From Xanthomonas floridensis (GTDB lineage: Bacteria; Pseudomonadota; Gammaproteobacteria; Xanthomonadales; Xanthomonadaceae), in assembly GCF_001642575.1 (NCBI RefSeq), contig NZ_LXNG01000003.1, positions 62,001 to 126,000 of the forward strand: a stretch of DNA of 64,000 bases, read 5' to 3'. The notes under the pieces were generated by a model that had not been told where the DNA came from, did not search any database, and was given only the letters and a program-made list of their open reading frames with translations. Below are positions 43,444-51,811 of this stretch, in pieces. The position numbers and the translations under genes are program-made. The first letter of the stretch is position 1. The number at the start of each line of letters is the position of its first letter.

Positions 43444-44688
43444 TCATTCGGTCGCGTCAGGCTCCGCTTCGGCCACCGTGTCGCCATGCTTCAAGGCCTG
43501 CGGCGGGTTGAGCACCACGCTGTCGCCCGCATTCAAACCGGTGACCACCTGCCGGTCCTGGTCCATCACCATGCCGGTGGTGACGACCCTGGCGGCCACG
43601 GTGTTGCGTTCACCGACCACGAAGGCCAGCGTGGCGCCATCGCGTTCGACCAGGGCAGCGGCCGGCACGCGCACGCCCTGCGGCCTGGACGCCTGCTGCG
43701 GTGTGGCCTGCTCCAGGAAACTCACCCGCACGCCCATTTCCGGCACGATGCGCGCGTCCTTGACCTTGAAGGCCACCCGCACTTTCACCGTGGCCTTGCC
43801 GCGATCGGCGGTGGGAATGATGGCGATCACCTCACCGGGAATCTTCCAGTCCGGGTAGGCGTTGAGTACCGCTTCCACCGGCATCTTCGGTTGCACGCGG
43901 CCGATGTAGGACTCGCCGACTTCCACTTCGATCTCCAGCGAGTCCATATCCACGATGGTGCCGATCCCGGTGCGGGTGAAACCACCGCCGGCCGACAATG
44001 GCGAGACGATTTCGCCCGGCTGCGCGGCCTTGGCGGTGACCACGCCGGCGAATGGCGCACGCACCACGTTGAAGTCCGAACGGATGCCGGCAATGGCCAG
44101 TTGGTCCGATGCCACCTGCACGTTGCGTTGTGCATTCTGCAACTGCGCACGCAAGGCATCGCGTTGCCCGGTGGCCTGCTCGTACTGCGAGCGCGAGACC
44201 AGCTGCGCGCCGACCAGCGACTGCAGGCGCGTGGCATCGGCATTGGCCACCGCCAGCTGCGCCTGCATGTTGTCGACCTGGCTGCGCGCGGCCGACAGTT
44301 GCGAGGCCGACAGCGTGCGCTGCGCATCGGCATCCAGCGGGTCGAGCGTGGCCATCACCTGGCCTTGCTCGACGCGCATGCCTTCTTCGATCATCACCTC
44401 GCGCACCTTGCCGGTGACCTGGGCCGACACCGTGGCCATGCGCCGGGCAACCACATAACCGGACGCATCCAGCACCGAGGCGCTGTTGCTACCGGCACTG
44501 ATCGCCACCACCGGCGCGGTCTGCACCTTGATCACCGGAGTGCGGGTGAACCACCACGCCGCGGCTGCCAACACCAGCACAACGACGATGACGACGATGA
44601 TCCAGCCGCTGCGGCGTGCGGGCGGTGGCGCGGCAGGGCGCTGGCGGTCGATGCGAAGTTGCTTAAGCAGATCGGCGGATGTGTTCAT
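43444..44688 (-). CDS. HlyD/MacA-type membrane-fusion protein
   Basis: A 414-residue periplasmic adaptor. The N-terminal helix ('IIVVIVVVLVLAAAAWWF') anchors it, followed by a lipoyl-like half-domain ('ATVSAQVTGKVREVMIEEG'), a coiled-coil hairpin (around residues 120-190) and beta-barrel domains ('VRAPFAGVVTAKAAQPGEIV'). It should link the ABC permease pair to an outer-membrane channel, giving a MacAB-TolC-like efflux pump; no outer-membrane factor gene is in the window. The start is the ATG at 44688. Confidence 0.9.
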   Translation of the reverse strand: MNTSADLLKQLRIDRQRPAAPPPARRSGWIIVVIVVVLVLAAAAWWFTRTPVIKVQTAPVVAISAGSNSASVLDASGYVVARRMATVSAQVTGKVREVMIEEGMRVEQGQVMATLDPLDADAQRTLSASQLSAARSQVDNMQAQLAVANADATRLQSLVGAQLVSRSQYEQATGQRDALRAQLQNAQRNVQVASDQLAIAGIRSDFNVVRAPFAGVVTAKAAQPGEIVSPLSAGGGFTRTGIGTIVDMDSLEIEVEVGESYIGRVQPKMPVEAVLNAYPDWKIPGEVIAIIPTADRGKATVKVRVAFKVKDARIVPEMGVRVSFLEQATPQQASRPQGVRVPAAALVERDGATLAFVVGERNTVAARVVTTGMVMDQDRQVVTGLNAGDSVVLNPPQALKHGDTVAEAEPDATE

Positions 44689-45117
44689 CGAGAACCAGGA
44701 CAGAAGGCTGCGCAGAATGTGACCGCCTGCAAAACGCGCCGCAAGCTGCCGGAAGTCACCAACCCCAACGCGGCGACAAACGGTAGGGCGATCGGTGCAG
44801 TGGCAATGCCGCGCAGCATGCGGCCCGCGCGCAGCACTCACCAGTGACAGCTGTCACCCGCAGGCCATGACAGGCGCGACTGTGCGCCAGCGGTGCAGAC
44901 GCGCAGGCTGGCGCCACCGAACAACCGTTGGACCTCGCATGCGCCAGCACCGCTCCAATGGAATGCAGTCCTGCAGGCAGCGCTGCAGCGCGCTACGCGA
45001 GGGCTTTGCGTGAGCAGGCGCGCGCATGAGGCCGCTGATCCGGTTCACTCTGCAACGCCGCGTGCCCAGGCGGACCCGGCAGTGGCAGAATCCGCTGAAC
45101 GACAAGGATCCACTCCG
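44689..45117. other. Intergenic region between the ABC cluster and its two-component system
   Basis: This gap separates the divergent membrane-fusion and histidine-kinase genes. It should hold both promoters and any response-regulator site. I see no clear inverted repeat. Confidence 0.45.
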
Positions 45118-46299
45118 ATGCATGCAAGGCTCCCGGCCTGGCTTCGTCCGGCCGCAAATTCGCAGGTGGCCGCGCGCCTGGCGCACGGCCAGTCGCCGTG
45201 GATGGACTGCGTGCACCTGCTGTGGTCGGCCTGGGTGTTCGTGGTGCCGGTGTTCTCCCCGCGTGGCTATGACAGCACCTGGCTGTTGTGCACGGTGGTG
45301 TCGTATCCGCTGTTCCTGCTGCTGTATGCGCGCATGTTGCTGGCGCCGCGCGACACGCTGTACCGCTATGCCTGGGCGATGGGGGCGCTCAGCGCCGCGC
45401 TGCTGCCGGTGTACGCCTCGGGCATCAGCTACTTCGTGTTTGCCTGCCTGAGCGTGCGCCCTTCCACGCGGCATGCGCTGTGGCGGCATTTCGCCATCCT
45501 GCTGCTGATGAACGCGCTGTACCTGGCCTGGGCGCGCTGGCTCGGAATGGCCTGGCAGGGGTTGGTATGGTTTCCGGTGTCGGTGTTGGGCATGTCCGTT
45601 GTGATGGCGGTCTACAGCATCAACGAGCGCAAGGACGCGTTGCTGCGCCTGTCGCAGGACGAAGTGCGCCGGCTGGCGGCCACCGCCGAGCGCGAGCGTA
45701 TCGGCCGCGATCTGCACGACCTGCTCGGCCACACCTTGTCGCTGGTGGCGCTCAAATCCGATCTGGCCGCGCGCCTGATCGAGCGCGACCCGCAGGCGGC
45801 GCGCGGCGAGATCGCTGCAGTGGCGCAGATCTCGCGCGATGCGTTGGCGCAGGTGCGCCGCGCTGTCACCGGCATTCGCGCCGCCGGCCTGGTGGCCGAG
45901 CTGGCCTCGGCAAAGGTGCTGCTGGACATGGACGGCATCGTGCTGGAACACGCGCTGGACGCGCTGCCTCTGCCGCCCGAGCACGAGACCGCTCTGGCGT
46001 TGGTGGTGCGCGAGGCAGCCACCAACGTGCAACGCCACGCCCAGGCCAGACGGGTCCGGGTGAGCCTGCGCGCGCACGACGGCCGGGCGGTGCTGGAGAT
46101 CACCGATGATGGACGCGGCGGGGTGATCGTGCCCGGCAATGGCCTGGATGGCATGCGTGCGCGCCTGCAGGCCCTGGGTGGCAGGTTGGAAGTGGACGCG
46201 CTGCCACGCGGCATGCGCCTGCGCGCCAGCGTGCCGTTGCCGCACTCCATGCCGGCCCACCCACCATTGCCGCTGCCCGTGGTGCCGCAGCCGCGCTGA
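45118..46299 (+). CDS. Sensor histidine kinase (HisKA_3/DesK-like)
   Basis: A 393-residue sensor with an N-terminal block of about five transmembrane helices (residues 30-170), then the HisKA_3 box 'AERERIGRDLHDLLGHTLSL' and the ATPase domain ('LVVREAATNVQRHAQARRV', 'ITDDGRGGVIVPGNGLDGMR'). The membrane block resembles DesK-type thermosensor or lipid-sensing kinases. The gene is divergent from the membrane-fusion gene and is followed after 81 bases by its regulator, so it probably controls the efflux cluster. Confidence 0.9.
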   Translation: MHARLPAWLRPAANSQVAARLAHGQSPWMDCVHLLWSAWVFVVPVFSPRGYDSTWLLCTVVSYPLFLLLYARMLLAPRDTLYRYAWAMGALSAALLPVYASGISYFVFACLSVRPSTRHALWRHFAILLLMNALYLAWARWLGMAWQGLVWFPVSVLGMSVVMAVYSINERKDALLRLSQDEVRRLAATAERERIGRDLHDLLGHTLSLVALKSDLAARLIERDPQAARGEIAAVAQISRDALAQVRRAVTGIRAAGLVAELASAKVLLDMDGIVLEHALDALPLPPEHETALALVVREAATNVQRHAQARRVRVSLRAHDGRAVLEITDDGRGGVIVPGNGLDGMRARLQALGGRLEVDALPRGMRLRASVPLPHSMPAHPPLPLPVVPQPR

Positions 46300-46380
46300 G
46301 CGCTCACCGGCCCGGCCGCTGCACGTCGCCGGCCCGCGCTGTTATCGTGCGCAACCGTTGCACAACTGCGAGCGCGAGCG

Positions 46381-46983
46381 ATGATCCGGGTGTTGTTGGC
46401 CGAAGACCAGGCCTTGCTGCGCGGCGCGCTGGTGGCCCTGCTCGGGCTGGAAGACGATATCGACGTGGTCGGCAGCGCCGGCGACGGCGAGAGCGCCTGG
46501 CGCGAGCTGCAACGGCTGCAGCCGGATGTGCTGGTCACCGATATCGAAATGCCCGGGCTGAGCGGCCTGGAGCTGGCCCAGCGCATCCAGCGCCAGGCGC
46601 TGCCGGTGCGGGTCATGATCGTCACCACCTTTGCGCGCCCCGGGTTTTTGCGGCGCGCGCTGGATGCCGGAGTGGCCGGTTATCTGCTCAAGGACGCGCC
46701 GGCCGAACAACTGGTCAGCGCCTTGCGCCAGGTGCATCGCGGCGGCCGGGTCATCGACCCGCAGCTGGCGCTGGATGCGTGGGTGGAAGCGGACCCGTTG
46801 AGCGAGCGCGAACGAACGGTGTTGCGCCTGGCCGGCGAAGGCCGCTCGGCCAGCGAGATCGCCCAGCAGCTGCAGTTGTCGCACGGCACCGTGCGCAACT
46901 ACCTGTCCGAATGCATCGGCAAGCTGGGCGTGGCCAACCGCATCGAAGCGTATCGGCTGGCGCGGCAGAAGGGCTGGCTGTAA
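46381..46983 (+). CDS. NarL/LuxR-type response regulator (DesR-like)
   Basis: A 200-residue regulator with a receiver domain ('LLAEDQALLRGALVALLG', phospho-acceptor Asp in 'VTDIEMPGLSG', Lys in 'YLLKDAPAEQ') and a LuxR-type helix-turn-helix ('LSERERTVLRLAGEGRSASE' to 'HGTVRNYLSECIGKLGVANR'). It is paired with the upstream DesK-like kinase. The likely target is the divergent ABC/membrane-fusion cluster. Confidence 0.93.
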   Translation: MIRVLLAEDQALLRGALVALLGLEDDIDVVGSAGDGESAWRELQRLQPDVLVTDIEMPGLSGLELAQRIQRQALPVRVMIVTTFARPGFLRRALDAGVAGYLLKDAPAEQLVSALRQVHRGGRVIDPQLALDAWVEADPLSERERTVLRLAGEGRSASEIAQQLQLSHGTVRNYLSECIGKLGVANRIEAYRLARQKGWL

Positions 46984-47299
46984 ACAGCGCAGCCGGCGCA
47001 GCACCCGGCACCATCCGCGTGGCATGGATCGCAGGCACTGGAACTCGAAGGACGATTGCATCTGCGACAAGCGTTGTTGTGAGCAACCTGGCCTCGCAGC
47101 GAGCGCATCAGCGCAGCGATCTTGCGATGCCTGCCTTGTCCTTGCCACATCGCGTTGCATGCTTCATGACGAACGCGATGGCGCTGGCGTTGTAGACGGG
47201 CTACGCCAACACCGCGCAGCTATTCCAAAACACGCACGAAGGCATGCCATCGCCGCGCAGGTACACTGCCGGCCGACCTGGTCATTGCGAGCGCACTGC
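46984..47299. other. Intergenic region, nothing recognised
   Basis: This gap lies between the response regulator gene and the ThuA-like gene. No gene or clear terminator is seen. Confidence 0.4.
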
Positions 47300-48088
47300 A
47301 TGAAATCTCTGTGGCTGTTGGGCCTGCTGCTGGCCTGCGCATTCAATGCGTCCGCCGAGCAATTCAAGATCTTGGTCGCCGCCATTCCCAACCAGTATCA
47401 CCACGACTATATCCCTGTCGCCAAGCCGCAGTTCGAAGCGATGGCGCGCAAGCATTATGTCGAGATGGTGTGGGCATGGAATGCCAAGGCCTTCGATGGC
47501 GATCTTTCGCAGTACGCGGCCATCGTGCTGCTCAATACACCGGCCACCGACCTGGATCCGGCCCAGCGCGCCAACTTCCAGGCTTATGTGCGCAACGGCG
47601 GCGGCGTGGTCGCGGTGCACAAGGCATTTGCGATCAAGCGCGGCGACTGGGAGTGGTACGACCATTTGATCGGCCGCTCGTTCCGCACCCACCCCTACCT
47701 GCAGACCGCGATGGTCGACGTGGTGGACGCCAACTTCCCGGCCACCGCCGGCCTGCCCAAGCGCTGGGTGTGGAGCGACGAGTGGTACGAGTACGACCCG
47801 CCCTACAGCGATGACCTGGTCACGCTGTTGGCGGTGGACGAAACCAGCTACGACCCCACGCTGATCTGGCCGGGCCAGGTCGCCAAGGGCATGGGCAAGC
47901 ACCATCCGGTAGCGTGGTACCACCACTTCGAGGGCGGCCGCGTCTTCGCCACTGCGCTGGGCCACCAGGCCGAGGCCTACAACGACCCGCGCTATCTCGA
48001 ACATCTGTATGGCGGGATTTACTGGGCCGCTACCGGCAAGGGCATCGAAGCGCCTGCATCAGCGGCCAAAGCAAATCGCCGACGTTAA
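47300..48088 (+). CDS. Exported ThuA-like protein
   Basis: A 262-residue protein with a signal peptide ('LWLLGLLLACAFNASAE') and a ThuA-type fold, related to class-I glutamine amidotransferases but lacking a clear catalytic cysteine. Diagnostic segments are 'VRNGGGVVAVHKAF', 'HPYLQTAMVDVVDANFPATA', 'DEWYEYD' and 'VAWYHHFEGGRVFATALGHQ'. In other bacteria ThuA proteins act in disaccharide metabolism; here no sugar genes are adjacent. The ATG at 47300 opens directly at the signal peptide. Confidence 0.85.
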   Translation: MKSLWLLGLLLACAFNASAEQFKILVAAIPNQYHHDYIPVAKPQFEAMARKHYVEMVWAWNAKAFDGDLSQYAAIVLLNTPATDLDPAQRANFQAYVRNGGGVVAVHKAFAIKRGDWEWYDHLIGRSFRTHPYLQTAMVDVVDANFPATAGLPKRWVWSDEWYEYDPPYSDDLVTLLAVDETSYDPTLIWPGQVAKGMGKHHPVAWYHHFEGGRVFATALGHQAEAYNDPRYLEHLYGGIYWAATGKGIEAPASAAKANRRR

Positions 48089-48213
48089 ACACTGGCCCCT
48101 CTTCCTCTGGGAGAGCAACTGTCTTGATCAACTGGCATCGCCAAGAACTAAGGGGTTGGGGTGAGGATACGGGGCGAAGCCACCTGGGAATGAGCATCGC
48201 GGAGGCTTCGCCC

Positions 48214-48250
48214 GCACCCTCATCCGCCCCCTGCGGAGCACCTTCTCCCC
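48214..48250. repeat. Intergenic repeat unit (single copy of the 59501 family)
   Basis: GCACCCTCATCCGCCCC and TGCGGAGCACCTTCTCCC match, with few changes, the flanking sequence and the 25-bp unit at 59501-59575, and a GGCGGGAGAAGG arm follows about 30 bases later as it does there. The copies stand about 11 kb apart in non-coding DNA. Confidence 0.7.
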
Positions 48251-48311
48251 CATAAAGCAGGACAATGTCCCGGCGGGAGAAGGAACAAGCACCCAACCCA
48301 GCTCCACCGCA

Positions 48312-48854
48312 TCAACGCGCCGACCGCTCCCCACGCGCCATGCTGGAAAACACGCCATCGCGGCGCACCCAGGCATGGAACAGTGCCGCGCTCAGATGCC
48401 CCAGCACGGTGGCGAACAGCAGATACGCCAGCCAGCCATGCGCGCTACGCAGCCAGGCATACAGCGCCGGATCGTGCGGGGCGATCGGCGGCAGGTGGGC
48501 GCCTGGCCACAGCACGATCGGGTAGCCACCGGCCGACAGCATCGCCCAGCCGATCAGCGGCATGCCCAGCATCAACGCATACAACAGCCAATGCGAGGCG
48601 ATCGCCGCAGCCTTCTGCCAGGCGGGCAACTCCGCAGGCAGTGCCGGCGGGCGATGGCGCAGGCGGTTGATCAGGCGCAGCACGGCCAGGACCAGGATCG
48701 CGATACCCAGTGGGCGATGCAGGTCGATCAACCACGGCCGTTGCGTCACCGAGGCGACCATGCCCACGCCGACGAACAGCATGGTCAGGATCATCGCGGC
48801 CATCAGCCAATGCAGTACGCGCGCGGGAAGGTTGAAATGGGTCGGACGGCTCAT
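48312..48854 (-). CDS. Cytochrome b561 family protein
   Basis: A 180-residue membrane protein with four transmembrane helices: 'VLHWLMAAMILTMLFVGVGM', 'HRPLGIAILVLAVLRLI', 'ASHWLLYALMLGMPLIGWAM' and 'AHGWLAYLLFATVLGHLSAA'. The histidines in these helices are the haem ligands expected of the CybB group, which carries electrons between quinol and periplasmic acceptors. Its start overlaps the stop of the catalase-family gene (ATGA), so the two are coupled and it may donate or accept electrons with that enzyme. Confidence 0.92.
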   Translation of the reverse strand: MSRPTHFNLPARVLHWLMAAMILTMLFVGVGMVASVTQRPWLIDLHRPLGIAILVLAVLRLINRLRHRPPALPAELPAWQKAAAIASHWLLYALMLGMPLIGWAMLSAGGYPIVLWPGAHLPPIAPHDPALYAWLRSAHGWLAYLLFATVLGHLSAALFHAWVRRDGVFSSMARGERSAR

Positions 48855-49942
48855 TGATGTGCTCCCTGGCCGGTGGCGGCACTGCCCTTGCCGCTGGCAA
48901 TCTCGCGCTCGCGACGGTTGAAAGATTGCGAATACACCGACGAGCGCGCGGCCAGGATCGGGTCGTTGGAGGCGGCAAGGCCCTTTGGCAGGATCAGCGG
49001 ATCGTAGTTCAGATCGCGGCACGGCCCGCTGGCCTGCGGTTGCGCATGATCCAGGGTCAGCGTGCCGGCCACGATCTGCTTGCGGCTCTCCGGCCACGGC
49101 TGCGAGGGATCATCCACCGCGTCGCCGGGTTCGGCCACGGTCAGCACCATGTCCCAGCGCAACGGCCCATGCGCCAGCCGCGCATCCAGGTCGGTGGCGA
49201 GAAAATCACCATCGGCCTGCTTGCGTTGCTCGGCGCTCAATTCCTTGAACGGCGTATGCGGGCGCATCGACCAGCGGATGTAGCGCTCGCGCCCGTCGGC
49301 TGCAATTGCGCGGAAGGCGTTGACGCCGTTGTACTGCGTATTGGCCCAGCTATCGGACCAGGGCGCGGTCTTGGCCCACTCCTGGAACTTGGCTGCCTCC
49401 GGATATTGCTTGCCGAACGCCGCCAGTTTTTCCGGATCCGGTTTGCCGGTGGCCGGGTCGGGTTTGGAGGCCACGTTCAAGGCCTGGAAACCGGCCGGGG
49501 TGGCCACCACGAAGAACGGAAAGCTGTTCATGGCCGTGCGCCACTCCTGCCCGTCGTCGCTGCGCAGCAGCAGCGCCATGCTGCGCACGCGCGCCTGCCC
49601 ATCGGCGCCATGCGGGTCGCCACCGCCGATCGACATGCGTCCCAGCACCGGCGTGCTGGTCTGGCCGAAGACCCGCGCCGACGACAGCCAGCTCGCCTTG
49701 CCGCTGGACTGGAACTGCCCGCTCACGCACACGCCCTTGGTATGCGCGCGCCGGAAGCCCGGATGCGGCGGGCCGCTGGATTCGATGGTATCGGTCATGC
49801 GCGCGGCGGTGAGCCGGTCGCCGCCGATCCAGCCGGCGGTCCAGGCAAAGGCGATGGCGATCCCACCGGCGATGGCAGCAATGCCCAGCAATGGCAGCAC
49901 CGGGCGGCGCGTGTGTCTGGGGGAGGGAGGTGGCAACGTCAT
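48851..49942 (-). CDS. Catalase-family peroxidase (SrpA-like), membrane-anchored
   Basis: A 363-residue protein with an N-terminal signal anchor ('PVLPLLGIAAIAGGIAIAFAW') and a reduced catalase fold. Catalase-like segments are 'GFRRAHTKGVCVSGQFQSSG' (His at the distal position), 'WRTAMNSFPFFVVATP' and the C-terminal 'PLILPKGLAASNDPILAARSSVYSQSF'. Family members are peroxidases rather than true catalases. Transcription probably starts from a GGAAT-N16-CGTC promoter (49972-49996) controlled by the divergent ECF sigma gene. Followed by cytochrome b561. Confidence 0.9.
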   Translation of the reverse strand: MTLPPPSPRHTRRPVLPLLGIAAIAGGIAIAFAWTAGWIGGDRLTAARMTDTIESSGPPHPGFRRAHTKGVCVSGQFQSSGKASWLSSARVFGQTSTPVLGRMSIGGGDPHGADGQARVRSMALLLRSDDGQEWRTAMNSFPFFVVATPAGFQALNVASKPDPATGKPDPEKLAAFGKQYPEAAKFQEWAKTAPWSDSWANTQYNGVNAFRAIAADGRERYIRWSMRPHTPFKELSAEQRKQADGDFLATDLDARLAHGPLRWDMVLTVAEPGDAVDDPSQPWPESRKQIVAGTLTLDHAQPQASGPCRDLNYDPLILPKGLAASNDPILAARSSVYSQSFNRREREIASGKGSAATGQGAHQ

Positions 49943-49971
49943 GGCTGGCTCCGAGTGGATGGATGGAGTGA

Positions 49972-49996
49972 GACGGCGCGTAGACCCATCTATTCC
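49972..49996 (-). promoter_or_regulatory. ECF-type promoter for the catalase-family/b561 operon
   Basis: On the minus strand GGAAT (49996-49992), 16 bases, then CGTC (49975-49972). This matches the generic ECF sigma layout of a GGAA-type -35 and a CGTC-type -10 with 16-bp spacing. The predicted start is about 24 bases before the ATG, leaving room for the CGGAG ribosome-binding site. Confidence 0.7.
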
Positions 49997-50035
49997 ACGA
50001 CCGTGCATGCGGTGCGAGACGTTCGCTGCAGGCAG

Positions 50036-50060
50036 GGAATAATCCTCCTCCCGGCGCGTC
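50036..50060 (+). promoter_or_regulatory. ECF-type promoter for the sigma/anti-sigma operon
   Basis: GGAAT (50036-50040), 16 bases, then CGTC (50057-50060): the same motif and spacing as the divergent promoter, indicating autoregulation. The predicted start lies at about 50066-50068, on the GTG/ATG of the sigma gene. Confidence 0.7.
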
Positions 50061-50069
50061 CATATCGTG

Positions 50070-50621
50070 ATGCCACTGCCACCACTGCCCATGCATGAGC
50101 TCGACGACACCCAGCTGCAGGCGGTGCTGCCCCCGTTGCGGCGTTTTGCGCGTTCGCTCGCCGGCGACCCGGCCGCTGCCGACGATCTCGTGCAGGCCAC
50201 CCTGGAGCGCGCACTGCGCCGCTGGCGCACCCGCCATACCACCGATGCCTTGCAGCCCTGGCTGTTCGCCATCCTGTACCGCCAGTTTCTGGACGGAAAG
50301 CGGCGTGCCGCGCGCTGGCAGCGCGTGCTTGGCCTGTTCTCGGCGCAACAGGAAAGCCAGTCCGCCTCCGCCGAGCGGGTGCATGCCGGCAGGACATTGC
50401 TCGCCAGCCTAGGCCAGTTGCCGCCGGAACAACGCGCACTGCTGTTGCTGGTCAGCGTGGAAGGTTTCAGTTACCGCGAGGTGGCCGATACCCTGGGCAT
50501 CCCGATCGGCACGGTGATGTCGCGTCTGTCGCGGGCCCGCGACCGCCTGCGGCTGCTCAATGAAGGTGCTACGGCGCCAAAGGCCGTCTTGCCGGAACCG
50601 GCGTTGAGGATCCTGAAATGA
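50070..50621 (+). CDS. ECF sigma factor
   Basis: A 183-residue extracytoplasmic-function sigma factor. Region 2 reads 'FARSLAGDPAAADDLVQATL' to 'WRTRHTTDALQPWLFAILYR', and region 4 reads 'LPPEQRALLLLVSVEGFSYR' followed by 'EVADTLGIPIGTVMSRLSRA'. It should direct transcription of its own operon and the divergent peroxidase operon. Start sites: GTG 50067, ATG 50070 or ATG 50091; the promoter position suggests a leaderless transcript for the first two. Its stop overlaps the anti-sigma start by four bases. Confidence 0.93.
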   Translation: MPLPPLPMHELDDTQLQAVLPPLRRFARSLAGDPAAADDLVQATLERALRRWRTRHTTDALQPWLFAILYRQFLDGKRRAARWQRVLGLFSAQQESQSASAERVHAGRTLLASLGQLPPEQRALLLLVSVEGFSYREVADTLGIPIGTVMSRLSRARDRLRLLNEGATAPKAVLPEPALRILK

Positions 50622-51382
50622 CGCGCCCGACGCCCACCGAGCACGATCTGCATGCCTACGTCGATGGTCGCCTGGACGCCGATGCACGCGTCTGGGTATC
50701 GGCCTGGTTGCAGGCGCATCCCGACACCGCCGCACGCGTGGCCGGCTGGAAGCGCGACGCCGAGGCATTGCGCGCGGCCTATGCAGGTCCGCAGCCGGTT
50801 GAGTCCATTGCCTTGGTGACACCGGCAGCCGTGCGTCGCCGCCTGCAGCAGCGACGCCGCACCATCGCCGGCGTGGCAGCCAGCTGCGTTCTGGCCCTGG
50901 GTCTGGGCACCGGGCTGGGCTGGCAGCTGCGTGAGCGCCAATTGGCCAGCCAGCGTGTTCCGATGGCCGATGCCGTGGCCGCGTATCGCCTGTTTGCCGA
51001 TGCCGATGCCAATGCCGGCGCGCATCAGGGCGTGGCATTGGGCGTGCGGCGCCGCAGCGAGCTGGAGCCCTGGTTGCGCACGCATTTCGGCCGCGCCGGC
51101 GTCGTGCCGGATCTGCGTGCGCAGGGCTATACGCTGCGTGGGGGGCAGTTGCTCTCCACACCGGAAGGCGCGGCCGCGATGCTGGTGTATAGCGATGCCG
51201 ACGGCGCGCGCATTGGCCTGTATCTGCGTCCACGCAGCGGGCCGATGCCGACCGGCGAACGTCGCGATGGCCGGCTGTTGGCGCAGTACTGGGCTGAAGG
51301 CGAGACCGCATTTGCCCTGGTCGGCCCGGCCACGCAGACACGCATGCGCACGATTGCGCCGTTGTTGCGCTCGCCGGGGTAA
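50618..51382 (+). CDS. Membrane anti-sigma factor
   Basis: A 254-residue protein with an N-terminal cytoplasmic zf-HC2-like anti-sigma domain ('EHDLHAYVDGRLDADARVWV' and 'WLQAHPDTAARVAGW'), one transmembrane helix ('RTIAGVAASCVLALGLGTGLGW') near residue 90, and a periplasmic domain of about 140 residues. The classical His-x3-Cys-x2-Cys cluster is absent. It should hold the sigma factor at the membrane until a periplasmic signal arrives. Coupled to the sigma gene by ATGA. Confidence 0.88.
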   Translation: MTRPTPTEHDLHAYVDGRLDADARVWVSAWLQAHPDTAARVAGWKRDAEALRAAYAGPQPVESIALVTPAAVRRRLQQRRRTIAGVAASCVLALGLGTGLGWQLRERQLASQRVPMADAVAAYRLFADADANAGAHQGVALGVRRRSELEPWLRTHFGRAGVVPDLRAQGYTLRGGQLLSTPEGAAAMLVYSDADGARIGLYLRPRSGPMPTGERRDGRLLAQYWAEGETAFALVGPATQTRMRTIAPLLRSPG

Positions 51383-51811
51383 TGGCTGGTGGGAACGCCT
51401 GCAACATAGCCAGCGACCAGCACGTAGTCAGTCGCCGCCCAAGCGGGTCTTGCTGCCGATGTCCGGATCAAGGCGGCAGTAAGGGAACGGAATGTGCCGG
51501 CTCAAAGGCAATGCATCGAATCATGCCGTCTTTCAGCATCACCCAAGAGCCCGCGTCGTACCACGCTTGAACGTTTGCCCTCTGGAAACCGCAACGCAGT
51601 GCGCCGGGCCGCCCTTGAGATAGGTAGTCGGGTTGCTGACAAGCAGTTGTTGCGTGATGGCAGGGCACCAGAATGATCAACCAGCCTTCCGCCATTTTCG
51701 CCAGGCAGGCGCAGGTTTTCTCGCCACGCGTTCGAACGCGGCGTCTCGCATGCAGGAGACGTCGCTATCGTCAGTGCGAAACAGGCACGCTTGTTTCCCG
51801 GCCTGTGCCGC
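51383..51811. other. Intergenic region with a possible gene remnant
   Basis: A gap of about 430 bases. A minus-strand frame (51468-51695) is listed separately. The rest shows no gene. Confidence 0.4.
51468..51695 (-). CDS. Possible small protein or gene remnant
   Basis: A 75-codon frame whose second half ('VQAWYDAGSWVMLKDGMIRC' onwards) reads like real protein, with no rare-residue pattern, whereas the first half is unconvincing. I recognise no family. It may be the tail of a decayed gene or a short hypothetical. There is no clear ribosome-binding site at the first ATG. Confidence 0.3.
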   Translation of the reverse strand: MAEGWLIILVPCHHATTACQQPDYLSQGRPGALRCGFQRANVQAWYDAGSWVMLKDGMIRCIAFEPAHSVPLLPP

